Below the pieces are notes generated by a model. It was not told the origin of the DNA and did not search any database. It was given only the letters and a program-made list of their open reading frames with translations. Below, one piece after another: positions 48,366 to 57,028 of a stretch of DNA of 64,000 nt. The stretch is from positions 62,001-126,000 of the forward strand of contig JAHDXL010000007.1 of the NCBI GenBank assembly GCA_023382935.1, written 5' to 3'. The position numbers and the translations under genes are program-made. The DNA comes from Phycisphaerales bacterium (lineage in GTDB: Bacteria; Planctomycetota; Phycisphaerae; Phycisphaerales; UBA1924). The number at the start of each line of letters is the position of its first letter. Positions within the stretch are counted from its first letter, which is position 1.

Positions 48366-50054
48366 TTACCCCTTCCTCACCCTTTGCCTGATTCCGATCA
48401 ACTCCTTCATCACCCACCCCACATCCTGCCCGCCGACCCCCCCGAACGCATCGTGCAGCGCCGTGTACACGCGGTACAAGTCTCGATACACCGCCACGCT
48501 CTCCGCCTCAGGCCGGTACACCCGCTCCTTCACACCCGTCATCGCCCGCTGGGCCAACGGCACGTCCGCGTGCGCCTTGCCGACCACCGCCCCGAACACC
48601 GCCGCTCCCAGCGCACACGCCTGTCCCGATCGGCTGATCTGCATGGGCCTGTTGCACACGTCCGCGTAAATCTGCATCACCAGCGGGTTCTTTTCCGCGA
48701 TGCCGCCGCAGTTGACCACCCGCTGGATCGCGACCCCGCATTCCTCGATCCGCTCGATGATCTTCAGCGCCCCGAAGGCCGTCGCCTCGATCAGCGCCCG
48801 ATAGATCTCAGCCGGCGTCGTCGCCAGCGTTTCACCCACGATCAGCCCGGTCAGCAGCGGATCGGTCAGCACGTTGCGATTCCCGTTGTGCCAGTCGAGC
48901 GCCACCAGCCCGCTCTCGCCCGCCCTCAACTTCCCTGCCGCCTCGCTCAATCTCGCGTGCATCTCCTCGCGCCCGCCGAATCCGCTCGGCCCGATCCGAT
49001 TCACGAACCAGTTGAAAACATCGCCCACCGCCGACTGCCCGGCCTCGATTCCCAGCATCCCCGGAATCACGCTCTCCGGCACGATCCCGCTCACGCCCGG
49101 AATATCCGGCATCCCCTCGCTCAGCGGGCCCACCATGCAGTCGCATGTGCTCGTGCCCATGATCTTCACCAGCGTGCCCGGCCCGATGCCCGAACCCACC
49201 GCCCCCAAGTGCGCATCCAGCGCGCCCACCGCCACTGGCACCCCCGCTCGCAGCCCCGTTCGCTCCGCAAACTCGGCCGCCAGCCCGCCCGCCACCCGAT
49301 CCGAAGGCACCGCGGGGTGCCGGTACCGCTCCCGAAATCGCGAAAACCCCGGCCACAGCCCCTCGAGAAACTCCGCCGATGGCAGTCCACCCCAGCCCGG
49401 GTGATACATCGCCTTGTGCCCGGCTGCGCAGATCCCCCGTGCCATCGTCCGCGGATCGCGCCGGCCCGTGATCAGCCCCGGCACGTAGTCGCACATCTCC
49501 ACCCACGCGAACGCCGCTTGTGCGACCTTCGGATTGTGCCGCTCGCAGTGCAGCGCTTTGGACCAGAACCACTCCGACGAATACGCCCCGCCGCACTTGG
49601 ACAAGTACGGATATCCGCCCGCGCGCGCCCGTTCACTGATCTCCGCCGCCTCCGCGTGAGCCGTGTGGTCCTTCCACAGCCATGCCATCGCGTCCACCTC
49701 GCCCGCAAACTCTGGCAAGGTCGCCAGCGCCCGCCCCTGCTCATCCACCGGCACGGGCGTCGATCCGGTCGTATCCACCCCGATCCCCACCACCCGCTCG
49801 GGCGCAAAGCCCCGATTCGCCCGCGCCATCTCCACCGCCTGGCGCACCGTGCGCACAAATCCCTCCTCGTAGTCGGCAGGGTGCTGCCGCGCCAGGTTCA
49901 CCTCGCGCCCGTCCAGGATGACCCCGTCCTCGCCGTGGGCATACGTCCACTGCGTGCAGGCGACTTCCTCGCCGCTGTGCACATCCACCACCAGCGCGCG
50001 CACCGAGTTGGTGCCGTAATCCACGCCGATCGAGAACTTCGCTTCACCCGCCAT
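48366..50054 (-). CDS. araB: Ribulokinase
   Basis: FGGY carbohydrate kinase of 562 residues that phosphorylates ribulose, usually L-ribulose in L-arabinose breakdown. The AraB-type features are the ATP-site start IGVDYGTNSVRALV, VDTTGSTPVPVD, GGAYSSEWFWSKALH, GTSTCDCMVG, and the late phosphate loop NCGGIAEKNPLVMQIYADV. Length matches AraB (about 560). GGGAGA precedes ATG 50054. It is divergent from a YtfQ-type sugar transporter across a 24-bp inverted repeat. No araA or araD lies in the window. Confidence 0.92.
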   Translation of the reverse strand: MAGEAKFSIGVDYGTNSVRALVVDVHSGEEVACTQWTYAHGEDGVILDGREVNLARQHPADYEEGFVRTVRQAVEMARANRGFAPERVVGIGVDTTGSTPVPVDEQGRALATLPEFAGEVDAMAWLWKDHTAHAEAAEISERARAGGYPYLSKCGGAYSSEWFWSKALHCERHNPKVAQAAFAWVEMCDYVPGLITGRRDPRTMARGICAAGHKAMYHPGWGGLPSAEFLEGLWPGFSRFRERYRHPAVPSDRVAGGLAAEFAERTGLRAGVPVAVGALDAHLGAVGSGIGPGTLVKIMGTSTCDCMVGPLSEGMPDIPGVSGIVPESVIPGMLGIEAGQSAVGDVFNWFVNRIGPSGFGGREEMHARLSEAAGKLRAGESGLVALDWHNGNRNVLTDPLLTGLIVGETLATTPAEIYRALIEATAFGALKIIERIEECGVAIQRVVNCGGIAEKNPLVMQIYADVCNRPMQISRSGQACALGAAVFGAVVGKAHADVPLAQRAMTGVKERVYRPEAESVAVYRDLYRVYTALHDAFGGVGGQDVGWVMKELIGIRQRVRKG

Positions 50055-50105
50055 CGCCTGTCTCCCCGTGCAACCGATTCGCCTCCGGTTCCCTCCCCCC
50101 CGTTT

Positions 50106-50129
50106 CCGTGATACGGTACCCTATCACGG
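50106..50129. promoter_or_regulatory. 24-bp inverted repeat between araB and the sugar transporter
   Basis: CCGTGATA and TATCACGG are perfect 8-base inverted arms around CGGTACCC, whose inner GGTACC is itself palindromic; 22 of 24 positions obey the dyad. It lies 18 bases before the transporter's first start codon and 51 before araB, well placed as an operator controlling both. The regulator is not encoded in the window. Confidence 0.75.
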
Positions 50130-50147
50130 CCACACGGAGGGACTCTC

Positions 50148-51140
50148 ATGCAACGCACCTCTCGCCTCGTCGCCTGCCTCGGCGCCATCGCCCTGGCCGC
50201 GGTCCTGGTCGCCTGCAAAAAGCCCACTTCGCCCGACGCGCACGGCACGCCGGCGCCCGCCTCGCCCAAGTCTCCACTCAAGGTCGGCTTCTCGCAGATC
50301 GGCGCCGAGTCCGACTGGCGCAAGGCCAACTCCGAGTCCATCAGGTCCGAGGCCGCCGCCCGCGGCGTCAACCTCGTCTTCTCCGACGCCCAGCAGAAGC
50401 AGGAGAACCAGATCAAGGCCCTGCGCACCTTCATCGTTCAGGATGTCGACGTCATCGTCTTCGCCCCCGTCGTCAAGACCGGCTGGGAGCCGGTACTCAG
50501 GGAAATCAGGGATGCCGGCATCCCCGTCATTCTCACCGACCGCCGCGTCGAGAACGAAGACCTCTACACGACCTTCATTGGCGCCGACTTCGTCGAGGAA
50601 GGCCGCCGTGCCGCCCGCTTCCTCGCCGACGCCACCTCCGGCAACGCCGTCATCGCTGAACTCGAAGGCACCCCCGGCGCCGATCCGGCCATCGACCGCA
50701 AGAAGGGCTTTGCCGAAGTCCTCGCCCAGCATCCCGGAATGAAGATCATCAAGAGTCAGTCCGGCGAGTTCACCCGCGCCAAGGGACGCGAAGTCATGGA
50801 GACCTTCCTCAAGAGCCCCGAAGGCCCCTCCATCACCGCCCTCTATGCCCACAACGACGACATGGCGCTGGGCGCCATCCAGGCCATCGAAGAAGCCGGA
50901 CGTAGGCCCGGCGAAGACATCATCATCGTCTCGGTCGATGGTGTCCGCGCTGCCTTCGAAGCCATGGTCGAGGGCAAACTCAACTGCACCGTCGAGTGCA
51001 ATCCCCTCCTCGGGCCCATCCTCTTCGACACCATCGAGAAGATCGTCGCCGGCCAGCAAGTCCCCAAGTGGATCGCCACCGAGGAGGGCGTGTTCACACG
51101 CCAAACCGCCGCCGAAGACATCAAGACCCGCAAGTACTAG
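50148..51140 (+). CDS. ytfQ: Sugar ABC transporter substrate-binding lipoprotein, YtfQ type
   Basis: A 330-residue periplasmic binding protein anchored as a lipoprotein (lipobox AVLVAC, Cys at 23). It matches the YtfQ/RbsB group: KVGFSQIGAESDWRKANSESI at the mature start, QIKALRTFI, DRRVENEDLYTTFIGADF and TALYAHNDDMALGAIQAIE. YtfQ of E. coli binds galactofuranose. Pairing with ribulokinase suggests L-arabinose or another pentose, which is inference. CGGAGG precedes the ATG. Confidence 0.9.
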   Translation: MQRTSRLVACLGAIALAAVLVACKKPTSPDAHGTPAPASPKSPLKVGFSQIGAESDWRKANSESIRSEAAARGVNLVFSDAQQKQENQIKALRTFIVQDVDVIVFAPVVKTGWEPVLREIRDAGIPVILTDRRVENEDLYTTFIGADFVEEGRRAARFLADATSGNAVIAELEGTPGADPAIDRKKGFAEVLAQHPGMKIIKSQSGEFTRAKGREVMETFLKSPEGPSITALYAHNDDMALGAIQAIEEAGRRPGEDIIIVSVDGVRAAFEAMVEGKLNCTVECNPLLGPILFDTIEKIVAGQQVPKWIATEEGVFTRQTAAEDIKTRKY

Positions 51141-51232
51141 GTCTCGTGGCATCAACAAGCCCCGACCCTGAGGGAGGGGTTTCATCGCATGCATCCCAAT
51201 GGCTCCCCCACAGGTGCATCCCGTCTAATCAG

Positions 51233-52750
51233 ATGCACGCAGAACCCGCCGAACTCACCTCCCCCGCCCTGCTCGAAGCACGCGACCTCTCCAAGCGCTT
51301 CGGCCCCGTCCACGCGCTCTCAGGAGTCAACTTCACCCTGCGCCACGCCGAGATCCACGCCCTCATGGGTGAAAACGGCGCCGGCAAGAGCACCCTCATC
51401 AAATGCCTCACCGGCGTCCACCGCCCTGACTCCGGCTCCACCCTCCTCCGTGGCCGCGCCATCGCGCCCGCCTCCCCGCGCGACGCCGAGCGCGAGGGCA
51501 TCGCCACCGTCTTCCAGGAAGTCAACCTCATCCCGCATCTGTCCATCGCCGAGAACATCTGCCTGGGGCGCGAGCCCACGCACTTGCGACGCATTCGCTG
51601 GCGCGCCGTGCGACAGCGCGCCCGCGCCGCGCTGCAGCGCCTCGGGCTGTCCATCGACGTTCGCCGCGAACTCGACTCCTGCTCCATCGCCGTACAGCAA
51701 CTCGTCGCCATCGCGCGCGCCCTTGACATCGACGCACGCGTGCTCATCCTTGACGAGCCAACTTCGAGCCTCGACCGCTCCGAGGTCGTAAACCTCTTCA
51801 CCATCATGCGACGCCTGCGCGACCAGGGCCTCGGCATCCTCTTCGTCACGCACTTCCTCGACCAGGTCTACGCCATCGCCGACCGCATCACCGTCCTGCG
51901 CGACGGGCGATTCGTGGCCGAGCATTCCGTCGCCGATCTGCCCCGGCAGAAACTCGTCGGCCTCATGGTCGGCCGCGAACTCGATCTCGCCGCCGCCGCG
52001 CCCGCCCACGCCGCCATCCAGCCCTCCTCCACGCCCCTGCTCGAAGCAAGAGCCATCGCCCGACATGGCTGCGTCGAACACGCCGACCTTTCCATCCACG
52101 CCGGACAGACCCTCGGTCTGGCCGGCCTTCTCGGCTCCGGCCGCACCGAAACCGCACGCCTCCTCTTCGGCGCTGATCGCCTCGAACGCGGGCAACTGCT
52201 CGTCGACGGACAGCCTGTCCGCTTCCGCGCCCCACGCCACGCCATCCGCCGCCGCATCGCCCTCACGCCCGAAAACCGCAAGGACCACGGCATCATCCCC
52301 TCGCTCTCCGTGCGGGAAAACATCGAACTGGCTCTCCGCGCCCGAGGCCGCGCACGCCTTTCCCCTGCTGCGTCCCGCCTACTCGCCGATCACTACATCC
52401 GGATCCTCAGCATCCGGACTCCCAGCGCCGACACTCCCGTCTCCAGTCTCTCCGGCGGCAACCAGCAGAAAGTCCTCGTCGCGCGATGGCTGGCCACTCA
52501 GCCGCGCCTCCTGATCCTCGACGAGCCCACCCGAGGCGTCGACGTGGCCGCCAAGGCCGAAATCATCCGCGAAATCGAGCACCTCCGCCGACAAGGCATG
52601 GCCATCCTCTTCATCAGTTCCGAACTCGAAGAGGTCGTCCGTGTCTCCCAGCGCGTCGTCGTCCTCCGCGACCGGCGCACCGTCGCCCAACTCTCCGGAG
52701 CGCAGATCACCGAGCAGGCCGTGCTCGGCGCCATCGCGGACAGCGCATGA
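51233..52750 (+). CDS. Sugar ABC transporter ATPase, YtfR type
   Basis: Duplicated ATP-binding cassette protein of 505 residues, standard for the ribose/galactofuranose group. Cassette 1 has Walker A GENGAGKST and DEPTSSLD; its signature region is degenerate (SIAVQQLVAIARAL). Cassette 2 has LLGSGRTETARL, as is normal for the non-canonical second Walker A, with signature LSGGNQQKVLVARWL and DEPTRGVDVAAK. The stop overlaps the first permease start. Confidence 0.95.
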   Translation: MHAEPAELTSPALLEARDLSKRFGPVHALSGVNFTLRHAEIHALMGENGAGKSTLIKCLTGVHRPDSGSTLLRGRAIAPASPRDAEREGIATVFQEVNLIPHLSIAENICLGREPTHLRRIRWRAVRQRARAALQRLGLSIDVRRELDSCSIAVQQLVAIARALDIDARVLILDEPTSSLDRSEVVNLFTIMRRLRDQGLGILFVTHFLDQVYAIADRITVLRDGRFVAEHSVADLPRQKLVGLMVGRELDLAAAAPAHAAIQPSSTPLLEARAIARHGCVEHADLSIHAGQTLGLAGLLGSGRTETARLLFGADRLERGQLLVDGQPVRFRAPRHAIRRRIALTPENRKDHGIIPSLSVRENIELALRARGRARLSPAASRLLADHYIRILSIRTPSADTPVSSLSGGNQQKVLVARWLATQPRLLILDEPTRGVDVAAKAEIIREIEHLRRQGMAILFISSELEEVVRVSQRVVVLRDRRTVAQLSGAQITEQAVLGAIADSA

Positions 52751-53763
52751 AACACCTGGCTGGCTCCATCCTCTCAACCCTCGCCTCTGTCAGGTGGGCT
52801 CTGCTCGCCTTCGCTCTTCTTCTCATCTTCAACATGGTGTTCACGCCCGGATTCTTTGACCTGCAGGTTCGCGATGGGCGTCTCTATGGCACGCCGGTCG
52901 ACATCCTCAACCACGGGTCCAAGGTCGCCATTGTCGCCGTCGGCATGACCCTCGTCATCGCCACCGCCGGCGTCGACCTCTCCGTTGGCGCCCTCGTCGC
53001 CATCGCCGGCGCTGTCGCCGCCACCCTCCTTGCCGACCGCGGCGCGCCCTGGTACGTAGCCATCGCCTCGGCGCTGATCGTCGCCACCCTATTCGGCCTG
53101 TGGAACGGAGCCCTCATCGCCTTCCTCCGCCTCCAGCCCATTGTCGCCACGCTCATCCTCATGGTCGCCGGTCGCGGCGTCGCACAACTCATCACCGGCG
53201 GCTCCATCACCACCTACGAAGACCCTCGCATGACCTGGTTTGGCAACGGCTCGCTCTTCGGCCTGCCCGTGCCGGTCACCCTCCTCGCACTCGTCGCCCT
53301 CGCCTGTGCCGTCGCCACACGCCGTACGCCCCTCGGCCTGTTCATCGAATCCGTCGGCGACAACCAGCCCGCCAGCCGATTGGCCGGAGTACCAGATCGC
53401 GCCGTCCGCCTCTGCGTCTATGCCTTCAGCGGCCTGTGCGCCGGCATGGCCGGCATCATCGAGTGCTCCTACATCAAGGCCGCCGACGCCAACAACGCCG
53501 GACAACTCCTTGAACTCGACGCCATCCTCGCCGTCGTCATCGGGGGCACCTCGCTCATGGGAGGCCGCTTCCTCCTCGTCGGCTCGATCGTCGGTGCCCT
53601 CCTCATGCAGACCCTCACCAAGACCCTCTACATGCAGGACGTCTCCTCCGACATCGCCCCGGCGCCCAAGGCCGCTGTCGTCATCCTCGTCTGCCTCCTC
53701 CAGTCGCCCGTCGTGCGCGAACGCCTCGTCCGCATGCGCCAGTCACGCAGGGAGGCTCCATGA
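52747..53763 (+). CDS. Sugar ABC transporter permease, YtfT type
   Basis: A 338-residue RbsC-like membrane protein. The family signature GMTLVIATAGVDLSVGALVAIAG and later GIIECSYIKAADANNAGQLLELDAI are clear, along with GGTSLMGGRFLL. About eight to ten helices. ATG overlaps the ATPase gene (ATGA) and its stop overlaps the second permease gene in the same way, so all are translationally coupled. Confidence 0.93.
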   Translation: MKHLAGSILSTLASVRWALLAFALLLIFNMVFTPGFFDLQVRDGRLYGTPVDILNHGSKVAIVAVGMTLVIATAGVDLSVGALVAIAGAVAATLLADRGAPWYVAIASALIVATLFGLWNGALIAFLRLQPIVATLILMVAGRGVAQLITGGSITTYEDPRMTWFGNGSLFGLPVPVTLLALVALACAVATRRTPLGLFIESVGDNQPASRLAGVPDRAVRLCVYAFSGLCAGMAGIIECSYIKAADANNAGQLLELDAILAVVIGGTSLMGGRFLLVGSIVGALLMQTLTKTLYMQDVSSDIAPAPKAAVVILVCLLQSPVVRERLVRMRQSRREAP

Positions 53764-54770
53764 AACTCCCCATCGACCGCCGCGACATTCCTCTTCTCGC
53801 CACCGCCGCCGTCCTCGTCGCCGTTTACGCCTTTGGCGCCCTCCGCTACGACAACTTCGCCTCCTGGGCCGTGGCCAGAAACCTCCTCGTCGACAACGCC
53901 TTCCTCGGCATCGCCGCCGTTGGCGCCACCTTTGTCATCCTCTCCGGCGGCATCGACCTGTCCGTCGGCTCGGTCATGGCCTTCACCAGCATCCTGCTCG
54001 CCGTCCTCATCGAAGAGGTCGGGCTCCATCCCCTCGCCGCCATCGGCATCGCCCTGGCCGTCGGCGCCTTCTTCGGCTCGGTGCAGGGCATGATGATCCG
54101 GTTGTTCCGCCTCCCGCCATTCCTCATCACACTCGCCGGCCTCTTCTTCATGCGCGGCATGGCCTTCGTCATCCACCCGCAGTCCGTCGGCGTCAATCAC
54201 GCCTTCGTCGCCACCACCCTCAACCACACGCTCACGCTCCAACTCGACCTCGGACGCCGGGGAATCACCATCCCCGTCACCGTCTGGATCCTCCTGGCCA
54301 CCTTTCTCGTCGCATGGTTCGTCCTGCGACACACCCGCTTCGGGCGCACCGTGTACGCCATCGGCGATGACGCCCACGCCGCCGCCCTCATGGGTTTGCC
54401 CGTCGCACGTACCACCGTGCGGATCTACGCACTCTCCGGCTTCCTCTCCGCGCTCGCCGGCGTCGTCTTCATGCTCTACAAGCAGTCCGGTGATCCCGCC
54501 GCCGCCAGGGGCCTCGAACTCGACGCCATCGCCGCCGTCGTCATCGGCGGCACTCTCCTCACCGGCGGCATCGGCTCGGTCGTCGGCACATTCCTCGGCG
54601 TGCTGATCCTCGGCCTGATCCAGACCCTCATTGTCTTTCAGGGCAATCTCTCGAGTTGGTGGACCAGCATCGTCGCCGGCACCCTCGTCCTGCTCTTCCT
54701 CGCCCTTCAGCGCGCCCTCGACGCACTGGCCGGCTCAGCCCTGCGAACGTCCGAATCCGCCTCGCCCTGA
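53760..54770 (+). CDS. yjfF: Sugar ABC transporter permease, YjfF type
   Basis: A 336-residue paralogous permease forming a heterodimer with the preceding one. Signature GATFVILSGGIDLSVGSVMAFTS, AALMGLPVARTTVRIYALSG and GGTLLTGGIGSVVG identify the YjfF group. Its last 64 bases overlap the convergent ccmD gene. I see no terminator, so the transcripts of the two operons may run into each other. Confidence 0.93.
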   Translation: MKLPIDRRDIPLLATAAVLVAVYAFGALRYDNFASWAVARNLLVDNAFLGIAAVGATFVILSGGIDLSVGSVMAFTSILLAVLIEEVGLHPLAAIGIALAVGAFFGSVQGMMIRLFRLPPFLITLAGLFFMRGMAFVIHPQSVGVNHAFVATTLNHTLTLQLDLGRRGITIPVTVWILLATFLVAWFVLRHTRFGRTVYAIGDDAHAAALMGLPVARTTVRIYALSGFLSALAGVVFMLYKQSGDPAAARGLELDAIAAVVIGGTLLTGGIGSVVGTFLGVLILGLIQTLIVFQGNLSSWWTSIVAGTLVLLFLALQRALDALAGSALRTSESASP

Positions 54771-54910
54771 CTCTCCCCCGTGCTCCCGCCCGCTCTTTCA
54801 TTCGCGCGCCGCAGCGCCCCGCGCAGCCGCCACCACACGCGCAGCCCGTAGCCAAGCATCAGCCCCAGCCCAAGCGCATACGCCGCAATCGAGTATTCCA
54901 CGCCGATCAC
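54707..54910 (-). CDS. ccmD: CcmD-like heme exporter subunit
   Basis: A 67-residue protein with one N-terminal helix (EYSIAAYALGLGLMLGYGLRVWW), followed by a charged cytoplasmic tail rich in Arg/Glu. Position after ccmC, length and topology fit CcmD, which stabilises the CcmABC heme-handling complex with holo-CcmE. GTG 54910 overlaps the ccmC stop and GGGAGG precedes it. The 3' part overlaps the permease gene on the opposite strand. Confidence 0.75.
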   Translation of the reverse strand: MIGVEYSIAAYALGLGLMLGYGLRVWWRLRGALRRANERAGGSTGESQGEADSDVRRAEPASASRAR

Positions 54911-55587
54911 GCCGGGCCTCCCATCCCCGTCCGCAGCGCCCATTCCTCGTGCGCCCGCTCCAGCCGCGCTACCCGGTACCGCGCTGCCACCAGGCCGGCG
55001 CTCAGCAGCGTCACCGCAGCCATCCAAGCGCCCAGCGTCACCCACATCGGCCGCTCCAGTTCAATCGACTCGGGGTGAATGTCCGGCATCAACTTCGTCG
55101 ACAGGTACACCAGAGGCACGTCCAGAAACGCCACGATCCCGTACACCGCGCACACCACCGCCCGCTTCTGTTCCGACCCGATCGACGCGCGAAGCACCAG
55201 ATACGCCACGTACAGCAGCCACAGCACCAGGCTGAACGTCAGCCGCGGGCTCCACGTCCACCACGTTCCCCACGCTTGCTTGCCCCAGATCATCCCCGTC
55301 AGCAGCACCACCGAACTGAGCAGCACCGCCACCCGCGCCGATGCGTGCGACAGGTCGTCCCACCAGCCCTCGCGCTGCCACAGATACCCCACCCCCGCCA
55401 CGAACACCAGCCCGCACGCCCCGAACATGCATAACGCCGCCGGAAGGTGGAAGTAAAACACCTTCTGGATCACGCCCATGTCCGCGTCCACCGGCGCGTA
55501 ATACGCCGCCAGCCACGCCGCCCCGGCCAGCGCCGCCAGTGACAGCACCCAGTAGCCCGCCACTGCGATTCGCCTTGTGCCGCCCAT
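54907..55587 (-). CDS. ccmC: Heme handling protein CcmC
   Basis: A 226-residue, six-helix membrane protein. It carries the tryptophan-rich heme-binding WWD motif, WGTWWTWSPRLTF. Periplasmic histidines that ligate heme occur in VFYFHLPAALCMFG and PDIHPESIE. It attaches heme to CcmE. The gene follows ccmB by 11 bases and couples to ccmD. Confidence 0.95.
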   Translation of the reverse strand: MGGTRRIAVAGYWVLSLAALAGAAWLAAYYAPVDADMGVIQKVFYFHLPAALCMFGACGLVFVAGVGYLWQREGWWDDLSHASARVAVLLSSVVLLTGMIWGKQAWGTWWTWSPRLTFSLVLWLLYVAYLVLRASIGSEQKRAVVCAVYGIVAFLDVPLVYLSTKLMPDIHPESIELERPMWVTLGAWMAAVTLLSAGLVAARYRVARLERAHEEWALRTGMGGPA

Positions 55588-55598
55588 CGCTCACCGTC

Positions 55599-56267
55599 CT
55601 ATGGCTCGACCACCAGTTCAAACACCGACCACGACGCAGTGAGGAAGATCACGTCAAACACCGCGATCACCCCCAGCCCGCTCATGTCCAGCGCCTCGCC
55701 TCGATCCATCACCCCCGCCAGCACCTGGGTCGAAGTGATGACCAGCGGCAGACTCAGCGGAAACACCACCATCGCCAGCAGCCCGCCCTGCAGGCGCGAA
55801 GCACTCGTCACCGCCGAGAATAGTGTTCCCACCGCCGCGTATCCCACCAGGCTCAGCCCGATCACCGCTGCGAACGCGCCCGGTGCCGCCGACAGGTCAA
55901 ACCCGAAAAACACGATCCCCACCGGCGTCACCACCGCCGCCAGCGCCCCAAGCAGCGCCAGGTTGGCGCACAACTTGCCCAGGTAGATCAACCCCCGATC
56001 CACCGGCGCCAGCAGCAGCCCCGCCATCGCGCCGTGTTGCCTCTCCACCGCCATCGTCTTCTCGAAGCACAGCACCCCACCGAACAGATACGTCACCCAC
56101 AGGATCGCCGTCGCCCGCAGCCCGCTTGACGCCTGCCCCAACCCCAGCGCCAGCACCACCTCGATCAGAATCCCCAGCACCACCACCAGCCCGAGCGTCT
56201 GCCGACCGCGCGCCTCGATCCGCAGATCCTTGCCCGCCAGCAGCATGACCACGCGCACCGCGCTCAT
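55599..56267 (-). CDS. ccmB: Heme exporter protein CcmB
   Basis: A 222-residue integral membrane protein of six helices. The N-terminus LLAGKDLRIEARGRQTLGLVVVLG and the FEKTMAVERQHGAMAGLLLAPVDR loop are diagnostic for CcmB. With CcmA it forms the ABC complex needed to release holo-CcmE from CcmC. Its ATG overlaps the ccmA stop. Confidence 0.94.
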   Translation of the reverse strand: MSAVRVVMLLAGKDLRIEARGRQTLGLVVVLGILIEVVLALGLGQASSGLRATAILWVTYLFGGVLCFEKTMAVERQHGAMAGLLLAPVDRGLIYLGKLCANLALLGALAAVVTPVGIVFFGFDLSAAPGAFAAVIGLSLVGYAAVGTLFSAVTSASRLQGGLLAMVVFPLSLPLVITSTQVLAGVMDRGEALDMSGLGVIAVFDVIFLTASWSVFELVVEP

Positions 56268-57010
56268 GCTCGCCCTCCAAGCCGCTCACGCAGGCTCCCG
56301 GCCGTCAGCCGATGCGCCCACTCATCCATCACCAGCCGCCCGCGCTCGAGCACCAGCACACGCTCGCTCAGCCGCAGACTCTGCTCCACGTCGTGCCCGC
56401 ACGTCACGATCGTGCAACCCTTGCCCCACGCTTCCGTCAGCACGCCCTCCACCAGTTCACGCGACCCAACGTCCAGCCCCGCGAACACCTCGTCGGCCAG
56501 CAGCAGTTCCGGTCCATGCACCAGCGCCCGCGCCAGCGCCACGCGCTGCGCCACTCCGCGGCTCATCGACCGCACCGCCGCGTGCGCCACCGCGCCAACC
56601 CCCAACTGCTCGAGCATCAGCCGTGCCCGCGACGCCGCCCCCGGCACGCCGTGCAGCCGCGCAAACAGGGTCACATTCTCCAGCGCCGTCAACTCGTCAT
56701 ACAGCATCGTCTCGTGCGCCACCATCCCGATCTTCGCACGCACCGCGGCCCCGCGCGACTCGCCAAAGATCCGCACCTCCCCCTCCGTCGCCCCCGTCAG
56801 GGTTGACATCACCCGCAGCAACGTGCTCTTGCCCGCGCCGTTGGCCCCCATCACGCTCACGAAACTCCCGCGCGGCAACTCCACGCTCACCTCGCTCAGC
56901 ACCGCACGCCCGTCGATCGACTTGCTCACCCCGCGCAGACTCACCGCCGTGCTCGCGCTGCCCGCCCGCGCGCCCGGTCGTCCCAGCCTGATCGACGCGC
57001 TCGTCGTCAT
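56264..57010 (-). CDS. ccmA: Heme exporter ATPase CcmA
   Basis: A 248-residue ABC ATPase. Walker A GANGAGKST (near residue 54), signature MSRGVAQRVALARAL, Walker B LLLADEVFAGLD (Val for the usual Pro of DEP) and a switch His in CGHDVE are present. Together with CcmB it powers release of heme-loaded CcmE. An N-terminal extension of about 20 residues precedes the core. Eighteen bases separate it from the gene of unknown function upstream. Confidence 0.93.
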   Translation of the reverse strand: MTTSASIRLGRPGARAGSASTAVSLRGVSKSIDGRAVLSEVSVELPRGSFVSVMGANGAGKSTLLRVMSTLTGATEGEVRIFGESRGAAVRAKIGMVAHETMLYDELTALENVTLFARLHGVPGAASRARLMLEQLGVGAVAHAAVRSMSRGVAQRVALARALVHGPELLLADEVFAGLDVGSRELVEGVLTEAWGKGCTIVTCGHDVEQSLRLSERVLVLERGRLVMDEWAHRLTAGSLRERLGGRA

Positions 57011-57028
57011 CCGCGCCCGCTCCCCTGT

